Positions 24,617 through 32,112 of a DNA stretch of 64,000 nucleotides are shown in pieces. Every line of letters begins with the position of its first letter. Positions within the stretch are counted from its first letter, which is position 1. A program made the position numbers and the translations under genes. The stretch is from Lachnospiraceae bacterium (lineage in GTDB: Bacteria; Bacillota; Clostridia; Lachnospirales; Lachnospiraceae). Under the pieces are notes generated by a model that saw only the letters and a program-made list of their open reading frames with translations, ran no database searches and was not told the origin of the DNA. The stretch lies in assembly GCA_910576125.1 (NCBI GenBank), contig CAJTHM010000003.1, positions 248,001-312,000 on the forward strand, written 5' to 3'.

Positions 24617-24706
24617 ATGGAGGAACTATTGCTCGGATTTCTTGTCTCTGTAATAGCAGGGGTAGTTAGCTACTACATCTGCAAGTGGCTGGAAGGGGAC
24701 GATTAA
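24617..24706 (+). CDS. 29-residue membrane peptide
   Basis: A strong site, GGGAGGAGGTGACTTCCT, precedes ATG 24617. The peptide is M-E-E-L, then a single membrane helix of about 18 residues (F-L-V-S-V-I-A-G-V-V-S-Y-Y-I), then C-K-W-L-E-G-D-D. Such peptides are recurrent near prophages and mobile elements of gut Clostridia. The form recalls type I toxins or small holin-like toxins, but no antisense RNA could be shown here. It ends 49 bases before a strong terminator, so it may be its own transcript. Confidence 0.6.
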   Translation: MEELLLGFLVSVIAGVVSYYICKWLEGDD

Positions 24707-24754
24707 ACGGCACCAGCACAGCGGCATAAGCCACCGTACATAAACGGCATAGAA

Positions 24755-24796
24755 ATACCCCAGAGGAGGCACCCTCTGGGGTATTTTGTTTTTGCC
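24755..24796 (+). terminator. Strong Rho-independent terminator
   Basis: A perfect 12-bp stem (ATACCCCAGAGG at 24755-24766 with CCTCTGGGGTAT at 24773-24784), a 6-base loop and a T-rich run (TTTTGTTTTTG). It closes the late/lysis transcript or the 29-residue peptide gene. Confidence 0.9.
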
Positions 24797-24879
24797 GCCT
24801 ATGGAATTGCTCGGATTCCTTAGCTAATATTATGATATGTGATTTGCTCCGAAAAGTCAACAGGAATTTTTTAAGTTTA

Positions 24880-25100
24880 GACCGTCCTATGGACTGTCCA
24901 CGGACTGTCCTAAAAATATCCAGAAGTCTAAAGTGTTTTTGTCCTATGGATTGTCCACGGACTGTCCATGGATGGTCTGAAAATATCGAACATACTTTCA
25001 TCTTGCCCAAAATCAGAATCAGAGTTCTTTCCTATTATAATGTCTCCTTAAATTTTAGACCATCCATAGGACTGTCCGTGGACTGTCACGAGGACTGTCC
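24880..25100. repeat. Cluster of GGACTGTCC palindromes
   Basis: The 9-mer GGACTGTCC (GGAC-T-GTCC, palindromic around its centre) occurs at 24891, 24902, 24959, 25069 and 25092, with one-mismatch copies at 24948 (GGATTGTCC) and 25080 (GGACTGTCA). Within a group the copies repeat every 11 bp, about one helical turn. Related GACCGTCC/GACCATCC half copies flank the groups at 24880 and 25058, and GGATGGTC lies at 24969. The middle group (24941-24976) and the right group (25058-25088) are roughly inverted copies of each other. The rest of 24797-25177 is AT-rich and holds no convincing gene. Confidence 0.75.
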
Positions 25101-25177
25101 GTGTATATACCATAACCGTAACCTAAACCTTTATTTAAAAACATATTTGTCTAAACGGACTGGTCTATTGACTTTTT

Positions 25178-25795
25178 TCATTTGTGACTTTTAATAAAAT
25201 TTCGGATGGCGGTATTCAGTTGCTTTTCAATAGAGTCCACACCATCTGATAAGGATTTTATAACAAGGCCAGCACATTCAGCTTGTGAGAATAAATGAAC
25301 AGGGACGCTGTCCGATAAGTCCTCTGACACAAACTTTTCCAATAGTTCTGTATCTGAAAGATTGAGTTTTTTCCGAACAATAGATATTCTGCGAATAACC
25401 GCAGGAGCTAAAAGTGGCTGTGGTTTGATGGATTTGAAGCCGTCTCCTAATCCTATTCGATATGCATCTAAGCTATCAAACCCAGACAAATCCCAATAGC
25501 AGACATTGAAGTAAAGCAAGAGGGCAGGAATAAGGTCACCTTCATGTTCGCGGATGCTTGCCATATTGAATAAATGATTTCTCGCAAAGCCAAGTTCCCC
25601 TTTTTTGAGAGACTCTATATATCCCTCATTTTCTGATTGCCATCTTTCATTATTTTCACTTCTCTTATCAGAAATCTTAGCACGTTTTTTTGGTACGTGG
25701 CTTTGCTGTTTTAAAATGGCTTTCAATTCAGAATCTTTTGGCCTAGCAATTGATACCTTTACATCATTTTTCCTGTCCTTTTTGAATAACCCCAT
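25178..25795 (-). CDS. Unknown 205-residue protein, lone minus-strand gene in the prophage
   Basis: The only convincing minus-strand gene in the phage part. It starts M-G-L-F-K-K-D-R-K, is basic for 50 residues, then has a helical repeat-like body (Y-I-E-S-L-K-K-G-E-L-G-F-A-R-N-H, then A-L-L-L-Y-F-N-V-C-Y-W-D). A GGAAGGGGG run lies 9 bases before the ATG on its own strand. Its codons are more AT-rich than those of the neighbours. The place between lysis and early genes is a common spot for lysogenic-conversion or defence cargo. I do not recognise the family; a helical-repeat (TPR-like) fold is a guess. Confidence 0.7.
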   Translation of the reverse strand: MGLFKKDRKNDVKVSIARPKDSELKAILKQQSHVPKKRAKISDKRSENNERWQSENEGYIESLKKGELGFARNHLFNMASIREHEGDLIPALLLYFNVCYWDLSGFDSLDAYRIGLGDGFKSIKPQPLLAPAVIRRISIVRKKLNLSDTELLEKFVSEDLSDSVPVHLFSQAECAGLVIKSLSDGVDSIEKQLNTAIRNFIKSHK

Positions 25796-25885
25796 AAATG
25801 AGCCCCCTTCCGCTATATGTATTAATTATGTGTTTGGTTTCTGTGAATAAAAACGCCTTTTGGTAAGCAAATGTCGGCTTTTTTA

Positions 25886-25915
25886 TTGACAAAACGCCTT
25901 TTAGTGTGTTATAAT
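25886..25915 (+). promoter_or_regulatory. Promoter P1 with AAAACGCC operators
   Basis: TTGACA (25886-25891), 18-bp spacer, TATAAT (25910-25915). AAAACGCCTTTT occurs twice, at about 25849 and at 25891 inside the spacer, 41 bp apart; the first copy is also in the upstream region of the minus-strand gene. ATGTCGGCT lies just before -35. A 150-base leader without a clear gene follows before 26077. The whole block recurs at 30,423. Confidence 0.85.
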
Positions 25916-26076
25916 AAGAGAGTAACAAGGGGATAAAAAAGGAAAAGCCGCTTCCCCGACCAAAGTTTAGCGACTTTCCTCTAACCCACAACTCACAAGG
26001 ATTAACCCTCAGAGAGCTGATAAATCTATTCTATCAGTTCTTTGCGGTAAATTCAACCCAAAATTGGAGGAACCGT

Positions 26077-26277
26077 ATGAAAAATTCAGCTATTACCCAA
26101 AACAAAGTTATCAATTTCAGTAACCGCCAGCGCAAGGCAGCATCAGGCATCAATTCCGTAAACGATAGAGAGCTTTTGGAGAAATTCCATCAGCTGGAAC
26201 CGAAATACCAGAGACTAGTGCTGGTATATCTGGATGGTACCATCAGCACAATGAGAGCGATGGAGCGCCAGGGATAG
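26077..26277 (+). CDS. Small phage early protein
   Basis: 66 residues, first gene after promoter P1, with TTGGAGGAACCGT before ATG. N-terminus basic (N-F-S-N-R-Q-R-K-A-A), C-terminal half a helix ending with S-T-M-R-A-M-E-R. May bind nucleic acid or another regulator; no family recognised. Confidence 0.65.
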   Translation: MKNSAITQNKVINFSNRQRKAASGINSVNDRELLEKFHQLEPKYQRLVLVYLDGTISTMRAMERQG

Positions 26278-26342
26278 GAGGCATTCTAAATAATATTTCA
26301 AAAGCGTGGAATGCGCTAGATAAGGAGGAAGTCATAGAAAAA

Positions 26343-27104
26343 ATGAAAAATGAAGTCATGGAGCAGGGAGTAGTCCAGGAAGAGCTGTATAAAAGCGGTT
26401 CCGTCCACTACATCGACAGCCGGGAAGTGGCAAGAATGGTCGAAAAGGAACACAGTAATTTACTAAAAGACATCCGTAGGTATATCGCACAAATGGGAAA
26501 AGTAAAAATTGACTTCTCTGAATTTTTTATCGAATCATTATACCGTGTTGAAGGTCAGAGCAGGGAATATCCGTGTTATCTGGTTACGGAAAAGGGTTGT
26601 GAATTTATTGCCCACAAGATGACCAGTGAAAAGGGTACAGCATTTACTGTGGCGTACATTGACCGTTTCCACGAAATGAAAGGTGCGCTGGAAGGTCAGC
26701 AGGATTCGGCTTTACGAGAGTTTTTAATCCAGCAGGCAAAATTTAATCAGATGGTGATAGAACGCTTTGAGAAGATGGAGAATCGGAGTGTTGGAATTTC
26801 TTCCCAGAATCCATTTTCAGTCCAACAGGACGTGATAGATCAGCGCATGAGGACGCTGAATGGCCTGGTAGACCAGGTGGCGGACTTGTGCCAGATGGAG
26901 CGGAACAAAGTTCTGCACTTTCTGTATAAGACGCTGCAGGAGAGCCTGGGAATGACATTGAATCCGTACCTGATGGTGATGAAGTCGGAGCGCGGGGGTG
27001 ATACCGTTTGCAATCTGCATGTGATTGCCAGCGTGGACCGGTTCTATGAACGGGCGGCGGAGATGTGTCAGGATGTAATTGCCAGGAAAAACTTGTTTGA
27101 TTAA
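26343..27104 (+). CDS. Rha-family antirepressor-like regulator
   Basis: 253 residues. Residues 18-110 match the Rha domain (I-D-S-R-E-V-A-R-M-V-E-K-E-H, then N-L-L-K-D-I-R, then C-Y-L-V-T-E-K-G-C-E-F-I-A-H-K). The C-terminal 100 residues resemble the ORF6C-like effector part. Such proteins are early phage regulators; in lambda-like phages Rha affects growth in hosts that lack IHF, and related antirepressors oppose the lysogeny repressor. The TAAGGAGGA site is 16 bases from ATG 26343; an in-frame ATG at 26358 is an alternative. Confidence 0.8.
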   Translation: MKNEVMEQGVVQEELYKSGSVHYIDSREVARMVEKEHSNLLKDIRRYIAQMGKVKIDFSEFFIESLYRVEGQSREYPCYLVTEKGCEFIAHKMTSEKGTAFTVAYIDRFHEMKGALEGQQDSALREFLIQQAKFNQMVIERFEKMENRSVGISSQNPFSVQQDVIDQRMRTLNGLVDQVADLCQMERNKVLHFLYKTLQESLGMTLNPYLMVMKSERGGDTVCNLHVIASVDRFYERAAEMCQDVIARKNLFD

Positions 27105-27150
27105 GTGGAGGTAAAAGTATGGTGGCATGGGCTGATGAAAAGGAGAAACT

Positions 27151-27399
27151 ATGAAGAAAAATTGGAATATCACAAAATGGTGCAAGGCAATCACTGATTC
27201 CGGAGAGGATGAATACACCCATAGGGATGTATCAGGATTTGAACACAGCTTTAGGCTCCTGGATGATGATGGAGAGGTTTACGCATACGGAAAGGCAAAT
27301 GCAATCATATTTGCCCCTCTGTATCACTACATGAATGAATATGGATGTACTGAAATCCAGTACAAGAACAAAGAGACCGGAAAGTACGAGACACTGTAA
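27151..27399 (+). CDS. Small phage protein, 82 residues
   Basis: Preceded by AAAAGGAGAAACT. Contains F-R-L-L-D-D-D-G-E-V-Y-A-Y-G-K and Y-G-C-T-E-I-Q-Y-K-N, as in small phage early proteins of unknown function that are often found beside regulators. An 11-codon reading frame with its own ATG (27119) ends at its start and may be a leader. Confidence 0.65.
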   Translation: MKKNWNITKWCKAITDSGEDEYTHRDVSGFEHSFRLLDDDGEVYAYGKANAIIFAPLYHYMNEYGCTEIQYKNKETGKYETL

Positions 27400-27412
27400 A
27401 GGAGGATATGGC

Positions 27413-27634
27413 ATGGCAAAGGGATTGAGTGGAATTGGAGAATTTACCGCATTGCTTACGGCGGATCAGCGGAGACTGGCGGAGCGCCTGGCAGAAATCG
27501 AGAGGGAGGATGCCGATAGGTGCGCTGGCTGCGGTGGAGAGGATTGTTGCTGCTGCGAATACTACCTGGACCGGCAGAGATGGCAGTCTCCGGAGGAATT
27601 GTTCGCGGATGATGGATATGGATACGCATGGTAG
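27413..27634 (+). CDS. Small Cys-rich phage protein
   Basis: Start ATG 27413 after AAAGGAGGATATGGC; 73 residues. The middle has C-A-G-C-G-G-E-D-C-C-C-C, a possible zinc site, after a helix of the A-D-Q-R-R-L-A-E-R-L type. Function unknown. Confidence 0.65.
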   Translation: MAKGLSGIGEFTALLTADQRRLAERLAEIEREDADRCAGCGGEDCCCCEYYLDRQRWQSPEELFADDGYGYAW

Positions 27635-27644
27635 GAGGTCGAGG

Positions 27645-28031
27645 ATGGTTAAATATTACAGCACACAGAGGCCGGTTTCCCCTGGGACTTTTCCCAGGGA
27701 GGGAGCCGGGAGAATCGTGAATTTTGACAATAAGCAGTTCTGCGAGGAGATAGGGCGCGATGCCTGGGGTTACATTGAGTATGCGGAGCCTCTGTCTGCA
27801 GCACAGATGGAGGCGTATGAGTTGACGCAGGGAGGGATGAAGAAATTCTGGTGTGTCACCACATCGGTAAATGACCGGGGGAGGGTGGCAGCGAACATCA
27901 CCAATGTAATAGAGGCGGTATGCCAGCCGGAAAATTCATCAACCAGTACGAGCCGAAGGGATATTTACAATGACTGGTTCCCTTCCCAGGAGGAGGCAGA
28001 GAAATTCGTGGAGGAGGCGAGGAGAGCGTGA
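27645..28031 (+). CDS. Phage protein, 128 residues (conserved hypothetical type)
   Basis: Start ATG 27645 after TAGGAGGTCGAGG; the open frame upstream overlaps the previous gene and is not real. The sequence Y-Y-S-T-Q-R-P-V-S-P-G-T-F-P at the start and F-W-C-V-T-T-S-V in the middle are of a kind I recall from many mobile elements of gut Firmicutes. Function unknown. Overlaps the next gene by 4 bases. Confidence 0.7.
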   Translation: MVKYYSTQRPVSPGTFPREGAGRIVNFDNKQFCEEIGRDAWGYIEYAEPLSAAQMEAYELTQGGMKKFWCVTTSVNDRGRVAANITNVIEAVCQPENSSTSTSRRDIYNDWFPSQEEAEKFVEEARRA

Positions 28032-28336
28032 AACTGGTAATCGAGGTAAAACGCCGGAGAATGAGCGTCACGCAGGGCGAGGCAGATGTGTATGTGAACG
28101 GCCAGAAAGTCATAACCTTTGGAGACAAGATAGAGATGATTAAAGAAGGGGAGCGGTGCTATGGGGAAAACATCGGAGGATGGGGCAGCAAAAAGCCGGA
28201 TTCCGCTTTTATTGCCGGGTACTTATGGCATCCGCATGATGAACTCTACAGCTATAGGGAGAAGCTGGAGCGGATTCTGACGGATGGAGAGGAGCTGGAG
28301 GCTCTTGGAGCGGATAATGAGAAGGAGGCGCGATGA
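28028..28336 (+). CDS. Phage protein, 102 residues
   Basis: GTG 28028 overlaps the previous stop (GTGA). Beta-rich N-terminal half with A-D-V-Y-V-N-G-Q-K-V-I-T-F-G-D, then a helical C-terminus. No family recognised. Coupled to the following gene by ATGA. Confidence 0.6.
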   Translation: MKLVIEVKRRRMSVTQGEADVYVNGQKVITFGDKIEMIKEGERCYGENIGGWGSKKPDSAFIAGYLWHPHDELYSYREKLERILTDGEELEALGADNEKEAR

Positions 28337-28827
28337 AAAACAAAAAGTTTTGGCCAGAACAGATTGAGGAGGCCAGAACGCTGGCTATCCAGGAAAAGAA
28401 ATTCCTCACCAGGGAGTATGATGCGCTTTCGGATGCGGATGGCCTGCGCGTTCTCACAAAGGGAGAGCTTGAGGAATTGAAGGGGAGCCGGTATTCCTGC
28501 ATCTATGCCGGGTGGATCACGGTCATTGAGGACTACACGGAGGAGACTGGGAAAGCCTGGGAAGTTCTCCAGGCGGTCAATGCACGGTTCCGGGAGCTGG
28601 ATGCAGAGGAGCAGGTAATAGATATTCTGAATGATTTCCCGGATGTGGAGCTGGGACTGGCAGACATCACGGATGATTTTATTTCCTATATGGGAGCATC
28701 CGGACACGATCTGACATATAGCCTGCCGATGGAGGGAAGGAACATAGCGTATTTCGTAGTGACAAGCCGCGCCTGCCTGGAGGATGAAAATACCCGGATG
28801 ATGATGGCAGAGGCGGCGACAATGTAA
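28333..28827 (+). CDS. Phage protein, 164 residues
   Basis: ATG 28333 overlaps the previous stop; GAGAAGGAGGCGC upstream. Mostly helical, acidic, with a central E-E-Q-V-I-D-I-L-N-D-F-P segment. No Cys motif or catalytic motif seen. Function unknown. Confidence 0.6.
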   Translation: MKNKKFWPEQIEEARTLAIQEKKFLTREYDALSDADGLRVLTKGELEELKGSRYSCIYAGWITVIEDYTEETGKAWEVLQAVNARFRELDAEEQVIDILNDFPDVELGLADITDDFISYMGASGHDLTYSLPMEGRNIAYFVVTSRACLEDENTRMMMAEAATM

Positions 28828-28838
28828 AGGAGGACGGC

Positions 28839-29027
28839 ATGGGAGACCCTTATAAAGTGGAGTGGTTGAAGAAAATGCTGGAGCATGAAACCAGCAAGAC
28901 GGAGGAGCATTATGGGGCACGTTTGAGCCATTGGTATGGAGATTCAAAGATACTTACCATTGACGCAGGCGGACTGAGGGCTTTGATTCGGCACTATTCA
29001 AAGCATGATACAAATTTGGATGGATAG
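28839..29027 (+). CDS. Small phage protein, 62 residues
   Basis: AAAGGAGGACGGC before ATG 28839. Helical and charged (E-W-L-K-K-M-L-E-H-E). It lies in a run of short coupled early genes. Function unknown. Confidence 0.6.
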   Translation: MGDPYKVEWLKKMLEHETSKTEEHYGARLSHWYGDSKILTIDAGGLRALIRHYSKHDTNLDG

Positions 29028-29037
29028 GAGGATGGAG

Positions 29038-29571
29038 ATGGACGAGAGAGCGAAGGTATTGATTATGAACCTGGTGGAGCTGATGCGCGAAAGCCAGCAG
29101 AGGGTGTATGATTATGAGTTTGCAGACTACCTAATGGATAAGACCGGCATTAAGCCGGAGGAGCTTGTGGAGTGCGGCATCTATGGGAGCAGGCCGCTAC
29201 ATCCGGATGTGGGCGGCATCGCCCAGAGGGAGGATGGTTCCATCCTCCGGGTATTCCGGGAACATTATGGGGAGGGTGACATATTCAAGAGCTGGCGGCG
29301 GTTCTACCTGGGAGCATTGGACGAGGTATGCTATGTGCCGGAAGGGAGCGATTCCGGGTACTCCAGGCAAAATTTTCTGGATCTGTGCGATGGGGACAAT
29401 GAGTTGGCGGAGCGACTTTTTGAAGCCGTCACCTGGGAGCATCCGGAAAGTTGGATAGACCAGGCTATGACATCTGGTGAGTGGATCGTCTGCAATGGAT
29501 GCGGAAAGCTGTATGATGTGGACGGAAATTCTGGCGTATGCCCGGAATGTGGAAAGGCAGGGGTGGAGTGA
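29038..29571 (+). CDS. Phage protein with C-terminal zinc ribbon
   Basis: Start ATG 29038 (7 bases after TAGGAGG); 177 residues. The last 30 residues hold C-N-G-C...C-P-E-C, a zinc ribbon. The body has acidic and aromatic segments without a known motif. The stop overlaps the start of the next gene by one base (TGATG). Confidence 0.65.
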   Translation: MDERAKVLIMNLVELMRESQQRVYDYEFADYLMDKTGIKPEELVECGIYGSRPLHPDVGGIAQREDGSILRVFREHYGEGDIFKSWRRFYLGALDEVCYVPEGSDSGYSRQNFLDLCDGDNELAERLFEAVTWEHPESWIDQAMTSGEWIVCNGCGKLYDVDGNSGVCPECGKAGVE

Positions 29572-30161
29572 TGAAAGCATATTATCCTCCGGATGTGGGG
29601 GATAATTTCTGGCGTGATATTCCCGGATTTAACGGAAAGTACCAGGCAAGCAGAGCTGGAGACATCCGCAGGAAGTTTGGAAGTGGCAAAGTCCGGGATA
29701 TGACGCCATACAAGAAACGGAGTCTGAAAGCGAAGAAGATTTTAAGGAATAGGCTGTATGTCAAACTGACGCTGGATGGGAAAAGTATGGAGGTTCCGGT
29801 CCTTAAAATCATGGCCGATACCTGGAAGGGAAAGCCACCGGATGGATGCGTTCCCTATCACATAAATCATATAGTAGTTGACAACCGGGATGAAAACATC
29901 GGTTTCATCAGCAGGAAAGAGCTGGGGCGACTGACCGGAGGGAGAACCAGGCGGAGGAAAGCAGTTTTTAAGGTAGACCGGGATGGAAACGAAGTGGAGG
30001 TTTACCGTTCTGCGAGGGAGGCGGCAAAGCATAATAACATGAGCTACCAGACAGTTTTGGACAGATGCAACGGAAAGGTGAAGAATGAATATGCCCTGGA
30101 TGGATATACATACCGATTTGAGGAAAGCCAGGGCAGGCCACGAAAGGAGGAAAAGGTTTGA
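29571..30161 (+). CDS. NUMOD4-HNH endonuclease
   Basis: 196 residues. Residues about 10-40 match NUMOD4 (F-W-R-D-I-P-G-F-N-G-K-Y-Q-A-S). A central HNH-like core has Y-H-I-N-H-I and N-R-D-E-N-I (about 98-114), and the C-terminal 60 residues match the NUMOD1/IENR1 DNA-binding repeat (F-K-V-D-R-D-G-N-E, then S-A-R-E-A-A-K-H). This is the build of free-standing phage homing endonucleases, which cut recipient phage DNA and spread with the flanking region. It lies inside the coupled gene run, so it has joined the operon without a break. Confidence 0.8.
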   Translation: MKAYYPPDVGDNFWRDIPGFNGKYQASRAGDIRRKFGSGKVRDMTPYKKRSLKAKKILRNRLYVKLTLDGKSMEVPVLKIMADTWKGKPPDGCVPYHINHIVVDNRDENIGFISRKELGRLTGGRTRRRKAVFKVDRDGNEVEVYRSAREAAKHNNMSYQTVLDRCNGKVKNEYALDGYTYRFEESQGRPRKEEKV

Positions 30162-30352
30162 AAGCAGCAGGAGAAATTATTGAGGACATCCTTAAAAAGG
30201 ACGGCGTGAGCCAGTCCGATCTGGCAAAGATGATGGACACGGACCGGAGGGCAATTCACCAGCTGCTCCGGAAATTCCAGGACATTAAGTATAGCAAGTT
30301 TGCGGAGATTCTGGATAAGCTGGGATATGAAATCACGATAAATAAGAAATAG
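30158..30352 (+). CDS. Small HTH (XRE-like) regulator
   Basis: 64 residues starting at TTG 30158 (TTGA overlap), after CGAAAGGAGGAAAAGG. A helix-turn-helix is clear: V-S-Q-S-D-L-A-K-M-M-D-T-D-R-R-A-I-H-Q-L. It is a candidate for the protein that binds the AACGCC operators of the next promoter, 70 bases downstream, but this is inference. Confidence 0.75.
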   Translation: MKAAGEIIEDILKKDGVSQSDLAKMMDTDRRAIHQLLRKFQDIKYSKFAEILDKLGYEITINKK

Positions 30353-30422
30353 CAGCTGGAGGCAGGCTGCTTTTTCTCTGGCAGAAAAATTCACAAATAG
30401 GCGTTATATGTCGGCTATATTA

Positions 30423-30451
30423 TTGACAAACGCCGAATAGTGAGTTATAAT
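30423..30451 (+). promoter_or_regulatory. Promoter P2, near copy of P1
   Basis: TTGACA (30423-30428), 17-bp spacer, TATAAT (30446-30451). The block ATGTCGGCT...TTATTGACAAA...CGCC...TAGTG.GTTATAAT matches P1 closely. An inverted pair, GGCGTT at about 30400 and AACGCC at 30429, surrounds the -35 box. It drives the genes from 30503. Confidence 0.85.
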
Positions 30452-30502
30452 ATAGATATACAAAAGGATGATACAAAGAAAACTCACAAGGAGGTATCGG
30501 TT

Positions 30503-30679
30503 ATGAGAGTAAAGGCTGGCTGGATTGTAAAGGTAGCGGACATCGGGATACTGGCAAAGGTGGTATCTGCTGGAGACGGCAAAGCGGAGCTGGAGTTTGA
30601 TTTCCCGGAAGGCCGGGAGGCCTGCGAGTGTCCGTATTCAATTATTGCAGGCATCATCTCCAGAGGGGAGGCTGCATGA
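30503..30679 (+). CDS. Small phage protein, 58 residues
   Basis: ATG 30503 after CACAAGGAGGTATCGGTT; the longer upstream frame would start at the -10 box. The product is a small beta-barrel-like protein (A-G-W-I-V-K-V-A-D...E-L-E-F-D-F). The first gene of the P2 transcript. Overlaps the next gene by ATGA. Confidence 0.65.
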   Translation: MRVKAGWIVKVADIGILAKVVSAGDGKAELEFDFPEGREACECPYSIIAGIISRGEAA

Positions 30680-30984
30680 TAAAGCTGGAGTTTGAACATT
30701 TGATAGAGCGTCCGATTTCTGACGAGGAGTTCCGGAAGATTCAGCTGGTGTATATGAATACAGAGGCAATCGTAACACCTTCCCAGATGTCGTATATCTA
30801 CCTGGTATGGGGAGAAAAAGGGATTGATATTCTGTACTCACTGGTGATGGAGCGCGGAAGGCTGATAGAGGAGGTCGGGGAATTGAAACGCGAGCTGTCA
30901 GATGCGAAGAAAGAAAACCGGCGGCTCCGGGATTTCCGGGGCGTGATTCTGAAAGCATACGAGGAGGCGGTAAAAGATGTATGA
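30676..30984 (+). CDS. Phage protein with C-terminal coiled coil
   Basis: Start ATG 30676 in the ATGA overlap, after GAGGGGAGGCTGC; 102 residues. The second half is a Lys/Glu-rich coiled coil. Function unknown; overlaps the next gene by 8 bases. Confidence 0.6.
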   Translation: MIKLEFEHLIERPISDEEFRKIQLVYMNTEAIVTPSQMSYIYLVWGEKGIDILYSLVMERGRLIEEVGELKRELSDAKKENRRLRDFRGVILKAYEEAVKDV

Positions 30985-31165
30985 GTATGATTATTCTGGA
31001 GATATGAAATTCTTCCAGGACCAGCTTGCAGCGAAAGGCATCACCAAAGAGATGCTGAACATGGACAATTTTGCAGGGCTGACGGCCAGGGAATTGCAGA
31101 ACATAGTAAACAGCGCAAGACTGATAAAGAAAGGTGAGACTGCCGGAGAACCGGCATCAGCATAA
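30977..31165 (+). CDS. Small phage protein, 62 residues
   Basis: Coupled to the previous gene, with GAGGAGGCGGTAAAAG upstream. Has G-I-T-K-E-M-L-N-M-D-N-F and L-T-A-R-E-L-Q-N-I-V-N helices. Function unknown. Confidence 0.6.
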   Translation: MYEYDYSGDMKFFQDQLAAKGITKEMLNMDNFAGLTARELQNIVNSARLIKKGETAGEPASA

Positions 31166-31189
31166 ATTTTAGCATGGAGGGCAAAACAC

Positions 31190-32110
31190 ATGGAAAGAAC
31201 CTATTATTCAATCAATGAACAGACAGCGAGGACGGCGAAAACCCTTAATTCTTTCAGCGAATACAAGGAAGGGAGCGCAACGGCGGAGTACCGGCATTAT
31301 GTAGATAAGGTGTATGACGTGGTGGAGCGGATCGCGGAGGAGAAGCCTCACCTTCTGGAAAAGGCACAGCGCATGGCGGAGCGCTACAGCCGGAAACTGT
31401 CTATCTACTACAACGATTACTACCGCAATGAGGCATCCTGCCCCAGCATTATGATTTCCGGCGGCGGAAATTTCCCGGTGAGGAAAAAGGAGAAGCAGAA
31501 CAGCCGAAGGGAGACACTGAACAAAGAATGGGAGTACCTGGTTTCCTATGCAGGCAAGATAGAGCATCTTCTGACGATGGAGCAGCCCATCCTCTCCGGA
31601 GACGAGCGTGCCGTGGAACTGCTGCAGGAAAAGCTGGACGGCATGGTGGAAACCCAGGAGTTGATGAAGGCGGTCAATGCGTACTACCGGAAGGAAAAGA
31701 CCCTGGACGGATGCCCGAACCTTACCCAGGAGGAGATTGAAAAGCTGAAAGCGGAGATGGCATCCAGCTGGCATTGGGCGGACACTCCATTCCTTCCCTA
31801 TGAACTGTCAAACAATAACGCCAACATCAAGAGGACAAGAGACCGGCTGGAGAGATTGAAAAAGGTAAAGGAGGCCGGAATCAAAGAAGCGGAGAATAAG
31901 TTCTGCAAGGTAGTGGAGAATACCGAGATTATGAGGCTCCAGCTGATATTCGATGGCAAGCCGGAGCCGGAAGTCCGGGATATTCTGAAAAGCAACGGTT
32001 TCAAATGGGCACCGAGCCAGTCAGCATGGCAGAGGCAGCTCACCAACAATGCGAGATATGCGCTTAAAAGCGTGATGGAAGAGCTGGAGAAATTAGAGGA
32101 GGCGGAATAA
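31190..32110 (+). CDS. Phage/mobile-element protein, 306 residues
   Basis: Starts M-E-R-T-Y-Y-S-I-N-E-Q-T-A-R; long helical central part with Arg/Glu runs; the C-terminal 60 residues have G-F-K-W-A-P-S-Q-S-A-W-Q-R-Q, a motif seen in many large mobile-element proteins of Firmicutes as a stand-alone small domain. The function is not established. Four-helix and coiled-coil content suggest a structural or DNA-processing partner. Confidence 0.65.
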   Translation: MERTYYSINEQTARTAKTLNSFSEYKEGSATAEYRHYVDKVYDVVERIAEEKPHLLEKAQRMAERYSRKLSIYYNDYYRNEASCPSIMISGGGNFPVRKKEKQNSRRETLNKEWEYLVSYAGKIEHLLTMEQPILSGDERAVELLQEKLDGMVETQELMKAVNAYYRKEKTLDGCPNLTQEEIEKLKAEMASSWHWADTPFLPYELSNNNANIKRTRDRLERLKKVKEAGIKEAENKFCKVVENTEIMRLQLIFDGKPEPEVRDILKSNGFKWAPSQSAWQRQLTNNARYALKSVMEELEKLEEAE

Positions 32111-32112
32111 GA

